Shown: positions 13,261 to 23,100 of the stretch, in pieces | How positions within the stretch are numbered: position 1 is the stretch's first letter | Layout: every line of letters begins with the position of its first letter | Assembly (NCBI RefSeq): GCF_001949145.1 | Contig: NW_019091508.1 | Location: 581,716 to 645,715 of the forward strand | Reading direction: 5' to 3' | DNA from: Acanthaster planci | Lineage: Eukaryota; Echinodermata; Asteroidea; Valvatida; Acanthasteridae | Length of the DNA stretch: 64,000 bases | Program-made: the position numbers and the translations under genes | Notes under the pieces: model-generated | Database searches by the model: none | Seen by the model: only the letters and a program-made list of their open reading frames with translations | What the model was told of the DNA's origin: nothing

Positions 13261-13480
13261 GCAATGATTTTTTCCGCACCTAATATTCGCTACGGTCCCA
13301 TAGAGTTGTGCACATATGATGCATAAGGGTCAAGGTCGCAAGATACAAAATGTGCACCTGCAAGTACTTGAGGTTAGTCGCTTTAGTGAACGTCGTGCGT
13401 TGCAGTCCTCAGTGCCTACACTGGCATTTAGACTCAGTAAACTCGTTTATAACCATGTCCTTCCTCCATGTTACAACTAA

Positions 13481-13740
13481 GTCGTTTAAACCACGGGCGT
13501 ATATAAAAACCTGGACTTGCAACGCCTTTGTATGAAAAAGAAGCTAACCGGCGGCCATTTTACCGAGTCGAATACAAATGCGTGGTTTGGCTCCCGTCTA
13601 TTGACGTCAGGAAGAACAAAGACGGGCATTGCCAGGAAAGCTTTGTATTCGGCTCGGTAAACTTGCCGCGAGTGGATTCAATGACTCTGTAAGTATTGTG
13701 AGTCCAGATTTTATTATACACGTCCGTGGTTTAAACGAGA
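13481..13740. mobile_element. Long palindromic MITE, copy 1 (relative at 31941)
   Basis: The two halves are inverted repeats. TCGTTTAAACCACGG near 13482 pairs with CCGTGGTTTAAACGA ending near 13738. CTGGACTTGCAA near 13511 pairs with TTGTGAGTCCAG. The inner arm CCATTTTACCGAGTCGAATAC pairs with GTATTCGGCTCGGTAAA. The whole could fold into one hairpin of about 260 bases. The inner and TGGACT parts recur in the element at 31941-32151. This is a non-autonomous fold-back DNA element. Confidence 0.75.
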
Positions 13741-14131
13741 AAATTAAGTATAGCGTTAAGACGAGTTGAAACATTTCTTCCTGTTGGCAGCAGTACGGTT
13801 CCGTCACAGTACTACGGCAACCAAGGGCGATAATTCTGCAAACTTTGGCCGCTCATGCGAACAATGGGAATGAAGGTGGTCCAAAGAGTGAAGGAATCTC
13901 ATTTATCTGACAGAGCCATGGTTGAGTTGTTCGATCATGCAGCGTAACCGTGGTCGAGCAACGTCAGCTTGCATGCACACACTGCTACTACCCGCTGTTA
14001 CGTCATGATATGGTCAGTGGAACTGTTATGTGCAACATCTGTGTCTCACTCTCAGCTCGCTGGATGTGCCACCATTTCCTCGCTCTGCGCTACTGCTGAT
14101 ATTATGTACTGTACATGTACTCGCATTCTGG

Positions 14132-17100
14132 ATGAGTAACAGCAGGATGTACGATGTGTGCATTGTGGGGGCAGGCATGTGGGGGGCGACTGCTGCCCGC
14201 CACGCCTCCAAACAGACGGGATTAAAGGTGTGTGTGGTTGGACCAGAAGAACCCACGTTACAGGTAGGCTACCTACAATAACATAAGGCCTTTTCACACC
14301 AGACAAATCTCGGGGTTGACGCAGGGTTGAAGCAGCGTTGAAAATTGGCGGCGATTCACACTTCAAAATCTTCAACCCTGCACCAACTTGATTGAACGCT
14401 GCGTCAACCCCAAGATTGACTTCAACCCGGGTTGAGCTCAACCTTGCTCCCGCGGATCAGGGTTGAGATTTTCAACCCGGGTGCCCATTTTCGGTTTGAA
14501 GTGGTTGAACTCACCCCGTTTAGCTCAATTCACACGGAACAAGGGTGAAACAATGCTTGGTAAATCATAATAACAATAGAGCAAGGAAGATGAACAGATG
14601 CAGGGTTGAAAATCGGATTGGGCGGCCGTCTCACCCAGGGTTTGAGTTCAACCTGGGCTGAGAGAATGTAGCATGCCTGAAAAGGGGTCTGTCTACACCA
14701 TAAAAGAGCTCATTGCGTTTTGTCTCGTTGAAATTTGATGCGTGTGACCTGTGTGTGTAACGCGGCGTGGGAAGTGCATTCGCAACAATAAAGTACATGT
14801 AAGCCTCTCTTTTGCTTCCAACCTCCATGGTTTCCGTGCAGTCAACCATTGAAAACGATGTACAATCAACAAATTTCAGGGCTGAAAAACATGCAAGTCG
14901 ACATTACTGGAGAGTCTCTAACAAAAATTAAATTAGTGACTTGGCCCCAGTCTGTCTGTGTCTTTTCCATTTCATTTTTTAATTAGTCACGCAAAACAAA
15001 CTCAAATGGCTTCCGTCTACTTTCGTGGCCGGGCACTGAGGATAGTCAAGTCTGCCCTCGGATGGAAGTCCCCAAACCCAGGAATTGATTCTGGTCCATA
15101 TTTCCGGTAGACGGAAAAAGAGGGCACGCAGAACGTGTGCCATATGCATATGGTGCTCAAGAGTATACAGTTCGTATTTTATGAGTCCTGGGCATAATAT
15201 GCATGTAGCGCACATTTTTCTATGTGTCCTTTGTCCCCGTCTACCCGTATTTCCTCAATCCCTCCATGTTTTCGGCGCTTTTTATGCTAATGAGCTGGAG
15301 ATATTTTCACTTGAATTAGTTCACCGCATGCATTCGTGAAACTCATCAGTGAAAAGGCTCATCATATATAGATCCCAAAACCTGTAGCCATTCGTGTTAG
15401 ACTCTGCCAACAGATATTATTTTGTGGTCGTGAAATGATTAATCGCGTTATGTTAAGCCGACCATGAAGGATGGAATAAATAGAAACCTGCCACGAGAAA
15501 CCCGGGGATCTGTGTTTGCACGGAGGTGCCTAGAAAGGCAAATATTTCCCATCGGTCAGATACAAAGACGACAAGTGTGGATCGTTTCGACATGCAACTT
15601 GCCACTGCCTATATGAAACAGGATCCAAATGTGAATATGAAATTGGGTGTAGAACTAGTCAAAAAAGTCCTTAGTGCACATTGATGAAATTACAAAGCTA
15701 GGGATAACCCCCAAAACTACTAATGACATGGTTTATGTCCATCGAGGTTGATGCTAAGGGTCCGGGCGATAAACTGCTCGCACTTTTACGCAAAATTACA
15801 TTCTTCACGGAATAGGAAAAAACCATTCTGTAGCCTTGATCGCCAATGCCGTTCCAGAAAACTTTCTGTTGCTTTGATGTCATTGAGGGTTTTGTGTTCA
15901 AGTTGTGAAGCCAAATTTGCCTCTAAAACACATCTCTGAGAAAAATGGTTGCTCATGCACCATCCAAGAAATTCAGAGCAGCAAAATGTCAACATTGCGG
16001 CATTCTCCCTGAGACTCCTTCGCAGTTTTGGTCATGAGTATGGAAATTTACATCAGGGTTAAAACCAAAAAGACCAAAATTCTCTTTAAAATTACAAACT
16101 GCCCCCCGAAATAAGGATGATTGAAACACAAAGGTGCGTGTACATTTTCATGGGTTGTATTTTGTTGCTGCATTGCATAGCTCCTTTTAATGGATTATAT
16201 GCAGAATCAGTGACAAAGTATACGACATTATTTCTGTCGTCTCATAAAACATGTACAAACACATAATCTGAGCACAGCACCGCTTGGTACATACCTGCCC
16301 GCTGTACACTCTCAAGGCCAAATTATGTAACTTGAAAATGACCATTTGGGAAAAACGACTTCAAACTTAAGGCGGTTGTCGTTTTGAATTATGAATGCAG
16401 TCTTGTTGAAATTTCAGAGGCATTTCGTGAGAAGTATAATCTGGAAAAGTGAAAACTTTTGTTTTTTTTGACATGGATGGTTAAGAGGCTACAATTATGT
16501 TTAACAGAAACATCGTTTTCCTGTTTATTTTATTATCATTTTTTTCACGCAATCACTGAACGGCAAAACTATGGATTTTTGGTTACCTGCCTCAAATATG
16601 GAGGCATTTGACATATTAAAACCCAGAACAATGCATCTTTTGAGACTTTCAGTACATAATATAAGCAACGTGAATGTCCAGTGGCATGGCATGATAACTT
16701 CTTAAAATTTATCATGTTTCTGTATGTTGGTTTTCACTTAGGCCTATCTACATGTATCTATTAAGCAAGATTGAAAATAGTTTGCAGAACCCGCTGCTGC
16801 CTCTGACTCGCCGGGCCGGCCAGATGACCCCGGCAAGCTCGGTGGTCGAGTGGTTGAGACGTCTACATTAGTAAGCAAGAGGGTTATTGGTTTGAGTCCA
16901 TCCTGAGTAAGCTTGTGAATTTTTTTCGCAACAGTGGTTTATAAACATATGTATGTCGGATTAAGGGCAAAACCTGTAATTAAGATTGAAAATGTCAGAG
17001 TTTGCAAGTCAGACACAATCAATAAAGACTTTGAAATATTTTACGTGACACTTAAACGACATAAATGCTCGCCCATTTACAACAGAATTATTTCAAGGTT

Positions 17101-20100
17101 GAATTCGGTAACAAAGGCTACTCTCAGTTAAAACAAATTTAGTAAGGACCTTTTTTATCCAGAACACTTCATACACAAACTGAGCAGCCAGGCTTAACAG
17201 AGGAATATGAGAGTCAATGTTTTACGTAGTTTCCTAGAAAGGTTTCGGTGATTTATGGTAAATGCATCTGACTGTAATACATACGAGGATAAGCACAAAT
17301 CATGTTGTTTAAATAAAAACATTGTAAAAATATATATCAATTAGAACGACTCATTGCCACAGTTGAGCGCTAGTCATGTTTAACTCCTGAGATTAGAACG
17401 TATTGAAAAGTTCAGTCATATCTTTATGGCATGTCTGGGTTCAAGTTACGTCGATTCTTAAAAACAATTGTTATAATTATTCACTTCATTTACAACTCGA
17501 TGCCACAGTTAACTTACATTGATAAATATCTCAAACAGTTTCCCTAGTCAACGCGTCATGTGACCGTGTATTAATTTTTGATAATAGACTTTTTCACTAA
17601 TAAATTCATAATTTGCATACAAGCGCAAAAATGGCCCTGGCGGCAAGGTCCATTGAAAATGTACAGGGGTGCGATTTCGATCATTTTCTCTCAGGTTTTC
17701 TGGCTTTATTCATTTTTTCTTTGTTCGTTTTTGCTATTCCTTTCTAATCTAAGCGGAATTTTTCCGCTTAATCTCGTGCGCACAGAAAAAAATCACGACT
17801 GTTAAGTCTTTTTACAAAGCACTAAACATCCCGCGTAAATTAGAAACTAATAGGAAAAACGATGAAATAGGATTGTTTTTGGAGAAAGGGGGAATTTACG
17901 CTCCCGTTCGTACCAGCACTGATGCAGCCAGACTGGCAGTAGCACTAGCATGAGTTCCGTAGTTCAACTTTGTTTTAATCTGGCCTGAACACTCATTTCC
18001 TCCTCTCTGTTTCCGCTCTCGCGTCGAAAATAGTTTTTTACGGAAGCCCGTTAGTGCCAATTTGAACTATACAAAAATATTTGTATCGCGAAATAACACG
18101 ATAACATTGCGAAATAACGCCATAGCTTTGCGAAATTAAACACAATAACATTGCGAACTGTAACTTTGCGAAATAACGCTATACATGTAGCTCTACGGGC
18201 ATTTGGGGGCACGTTCGAGTTAACAAGAGTGAGTGCGTGGGCATTATACCCAGGTGCACGAGTAAACTCGCCTGTTAGCGAGAGTACACTCTTGCTGACC
18301 AGCAGGGCGTACAGGCGAATGCACCGTTGAGTGAGCAGCGCAGGTGATTTCCCATGAAACAGTAATCGAGGAAAGCTAAGCATGACATTAAGACATGACA
18401 TTAAGAAAATCAAGGTGTCATCGTAAGTTTAAGGACCATAAAAGGACGTTTGGCCTATAGTACGGATTGTCCATGAGAAAGAACAAATCATCGATTGTTG
18501 ATGTTGCTCTTTTCATACTAGAGCAGATGCAGGGGGTGCGTTCGAGCGAGCTATTCGTGTTAACACAATACTCCAGGGCATTCGAACGGCTGGAGTACGA
18601 CCCGTGGGTCAACGAGAGTATACTCTCGCTACCTAGGAAGTGTACTCCTGCACCTGGGTATTAAAGTGCGCACGCATCCTACTCTGGCTAACTGGAGTAG
18701 CCGCGTGAACGTGCCCCAAATGTCCGTAGAACCATGGGGGGCCTGTTCTTGACACAGGTTTCTGCAGTTTTCCATCGTCTCGCTATTCCTCCCGTTTTGG
18801 AGGCCATAACGCATTACTTTATTGTTTCACATTCGCCATTGGGTCTTTGTATACATGTAGGAATTTGCAGACAGCGAGGTCTTTGGCGCGCACTACGATG
18901 CCGGGCGTATTTACACCACGGTCCAAGGTAGTGATACCATCGGCCGCATACGGGGGTTGGTCAGTCAACGCTCCATAGAACGTTTCGCTGAAGTTGAGGA
19001 ACTGTCAGGTAAGGGTAGCCACTTCATAATAGAATAAAGCGATGCGTGTGGGTATCAGGCTGCCGTTCAAAAAGTACTCTTATAACACACCCCTTGCTGC
19101 TTCTTTATTAGAGTTGGCTGAGACAAGGTCAAGTGCGGTTCACTAACAGCGCCTTCAATTACTTCCTCTTTCGTTTACCCATGATGGCGCTGGAGGTTTA
19201 GGCGACCATGCGCATTACATGTAAATGGGAAACGAACGATCTTGGGCTAGCAGAGGTGCCAAACCGCTTTGGCATCTACTGCTACAATATATTATCAAAG
19301 CAGCTACAATGGGCTATTACCCTTAGGATGCCGGCGTCAAAAGGTAAACTTTTAATATGACTTCGAAATGTTAAAAGCAACGGGCGCATCCAAACACACA
19401 TTATCGGGCCTTTATTTCACATAACTTGCCTGACTTGAGCCAATTTACCTACACAAATCAAGTTCTCTTAACTACTTAGAGGGCCTTCAACGGCACCAGT
19501 TTTCCTTCGTATCGTTCAAATGAACCGCGTTTTGCGTTGCATTGTGGTATACTTCCCCAAGTAATCGTAAATGGGTATAGTCGAACGCGCTATCCGCTCG
19601 GAGTGCAAACTAGAGAGGGCGTGTTTTAACATAAAAACAACGGTCCTTTGGTAGAAGTCGCCAAGTGAGCACATAGGTTTTAGCGCTTTTGTGACAGAGC
19701 GCGCTGAGTTCGCGCTGTCAATTTATGCGGGAGTGTAGGCCTATGGTCTTAACGTGTGCGTCGAGTGTGCGCTCAGTTGAAAACCTTTCCGACTGCCTGT
19801 CTCTCCTTTGCCGGAGAGGGTGCACTTCAACTCAGGGTGGATATACTTGTGCCTTTGAGATCATGAATAGAACTACAGGGGACACGGGGCAACCTCATAG
19901 ACTGCAACGATGCCCGCGCGCGTTAACATGGCATTGTAATCGAACAGCATAGCACGTTGCCCAGTTCTGGGGCCAAAAGTGCGTCGCATAAAAGGCCTGT
20001 CACCTCTACCATAATCGCTGTGACTAGTGCATGGAATTTGCGTCAGCATAAACTGGACACGCATGAACTACATGTAGATAAAACGCGCGTAAATTATGGC

Positions 20101-23100
20101 GGAAAGTGCCCGACCGGCTACCTCGTTGCCACGGGTACGATCTTGCCGTACCATGTTGGTTCCCACCATGCCTTGTGAAAACTAGTGAAGGAACGCGCAC
20201 GCAGCCCATGGAGTCGAGGTTGCCCGATCAAGCACTATTCTCAAAATGCTTGACTGTTTACACGTGTGAATCGAAAACTAAAAAAAACAGCAATTCAAAA
20301 ACTTAATCGAGAGATTTCAAGATGTACTTTAATCGAGGGAAACAAAAAGCCGACCTTTGTTGTCGGCATCTTTGTGAGAATTACTTGGGTTAACAGCGGG
20401 AACGAATTTGGCTTAGGGGCTGACTGCTTCAAAGTCTTCAGTGGACCAACCGCAATTTAATGCTACTTTTCACTATGAGTTAAATGTTTCAAAAGCGTCG
20501 TTGACAGATGGGTTGGTAGTACTTTACTCACATTAATGTCGAATCGATTTAGCTGGAATCAGTTGTAGTATTCACAAGCAATAATATTCCAGTGTTTCAG
20601 CGTTGAAAATCCACTTTATACCTTGCAGGTATCAGTTTCCATGAGGAGTGTGGCTTTATATTTTTTGGCGAGGTCGATGCTTTCTACGATAGTATCCCCG
20701 AAGGTCTTTCACTCGAAACGGCAGTCAGTATTCGAGGCCGCTATCCGTACCTTGACACTGGAATGGATGGGCCGACCGCCATCTTCGCTAAGCGCAACTC
20801 CGGCTACCTCAATGCCCGCAAGTATGTGCAAGCACAGCTACTCGTCGCTCGTCGCCAGGGTTGTGACATCATCAATGCTGTTGTGTCCCTCGTGACCGAG
20901 GACGACCAATCGGTCAGCGGGGGTATGCAGGTCAAGACGGAATCAGGGAGGTGTATCATGGCACGGAAAGTCCTGCTTTGCACCGGCGCCTTCACGCCGT
21001 TTAAAGATCTACTGCCTCCAGGTCTCCAGCTGGATGCGACGGTCACCTCCGATATTACCATCCGATTTGAGCTCGACGATGAAGATATAAAGAGACTGCA
21101 CGACATGCCCTGCTTGACCTCAGAATTCAGCAAACCATCCCCGAGGGAGTGCTACATCCTCCCACCAATTAGGTATCCCGATGGTAAGCAACACCCTTTA
21201 GACATGGCTAATTTGAGGTCGCTATTATTCTGAAAGGCAGCTACTTTACAAAGCTCGTGTTCCTAAGTGGGAATGGAGTTTAGAAGAAGTAATTAAATAC
21301 AAGCCATTTCGAAGTTCAACACGTTTACCATGCCATTACTAGTATCAAAACAATATACAAATGTGTGATGGTTGCATTAATGTTCAGTTCTGTCGCTCAA
21401 GTGGTATTGACTACAGACAGCCATCCAGTCGGTCAGGGCAACCTCAAACATGTTCAAACTTTCGCTCGAGCTCGTCACCCACCGCCAAAGGACAGGGCGC
21501 TGGAAAAGGAAGGTTGTAATGTTTGACGTCTTTTTTTCATCGAGCACTCATTGGATAGAGTTCATTTGAACAATAACACGGGTCAACTCTTCCACGTGCG
21601 CACGACACGTGTGCGCTGAAAGTACGTATAGAGCTAAATAGAGCTCTAACTTCTCATTCTCCTCTCGGAGAAAATTTGATGCTGTCCTGGGCGCAGACAT
21701 TTTGAAACCATGTGCGTGCTTGTAGAACATTCAAAATCAGACAGAATGGATTTTGAATTATACATTCTAAATGCAACGTTCAAGTACAACACACGCAAAT
21801 GTCAGCACTTCCTCTGAATAAGGTGGACATGTACAGGGCAATTGCACGTGGTTATTTACATCCATAGCTGATGAATCCAGAGCTGATAAAACGAATGATT
21901 CCCTAACATTCGAGCAAGGTTGTCCGATTTCGTATGCATGTTTTTCGATAGCTAACTTTCGATGAATAAGTTAGGCTAAATTGTAAAAGTCGTTCCCTTA
22001 ATTCAGTCAGTGTTAAGTGAGATATGCAAATACATATGCAAATAGTTGTACAAAAGTCGTACAAAATTCGAGTTTTCCATAGGTTTGTGCACAAACATGG
22101 ATGCACCAAGCAGGCATCACTTTGTATATGAGTCAGCGCTTTAGTTTTTATATAGCTCCATGAAGTACATGTACATGCATGCACGGATTAGGACAAGACA
22201 CAATGCTTTGCGCGTCTTTAGCTGTGACGTATCTCAAACATTTGTGAAGTGCATTTGCCCTCCCACCACTTTTACAGGGCGCTGGGGCACGAGTGAAATT
22301 CAAACTCAGTGCGAAACCACTCAGTCTGCTATTTTTCCCAATACATATACACTGTTCCAACTCTCTTCCAGCCAAGGTGTATATCAAGATAGGTCACGGG
22401 CAGTTTGTGGACACCACACTCGACACGCACGAAGAAGTGCGACGCTGGTACATCGACGAAGCAGACGCCAAGGTGGTAGATATACTAAAGGACATATTCC
22501 ATAGCGTTGTTCAAGGTAGGTTCGTGCATTAAGCACAGACCGATTTTCATCAGGGTTTTTTTTTTGTTTTTGTTTGTTCGTTGGGGTGTTTGTTTTTTGG
22601 GGTGTTTTTTTTGTCTGTCTGTCTGCCTGTCTGTCTGTCTGTCTGTCTGTCTGTCTGCCTAACTGCCTGCCTGCCTGTCTGTCTCTGTCTCTCTCTCTGT
22701 CTGCCTGCCTGTCTGCCTGTCTGTCTGTCTGTTTGTTTCACGGGTTATCGCCTTTTTTGGTGGGAAATGTTGTTTCAAATTCCTCTTCTGTTCGTGTTTA
22801 AATGCTAATAATAGTACCCCGCTGAGGTCAGAATGTGAAATAAGGATAAAGCAAGATTTACTGGGAGATAATGGCCAGGGTCCATATTCATAAAACCCTG
22901 CTCAGCCTAGTCGGCAACTAAATTGGCCTCTAACTGCCAACTAAGCCTATTTAGATCCTAAGTGTTGTTCATAAAACGCTGCTAAGATTAATTGACTGCT
23001 AAGTTGTCTGCTAACTTTAGAGGTGGTCTCGGGTACCTCTAAGTCACTAGTTGATAACTAAATCTTTCATTTTTATGTTTGGCTCTGCCAAGCATCGGCT

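Noticed and set aside
14030-14131. N-terminal extension of the oxidase with a hydrophobic stretch
   Set aside because: The frame is open but begins with GTG. There is no ATG between the upstream stop at 14006 and the ATG at 14132, so it is not translated in a eukaryote unless an upstream exon is added.
22574-22808. Two overlapping 75-codon frames rich in Cys, Leu and Ser
   Set aside because: They are translations of the CTGT/CTGC microsatellite and have no other support.
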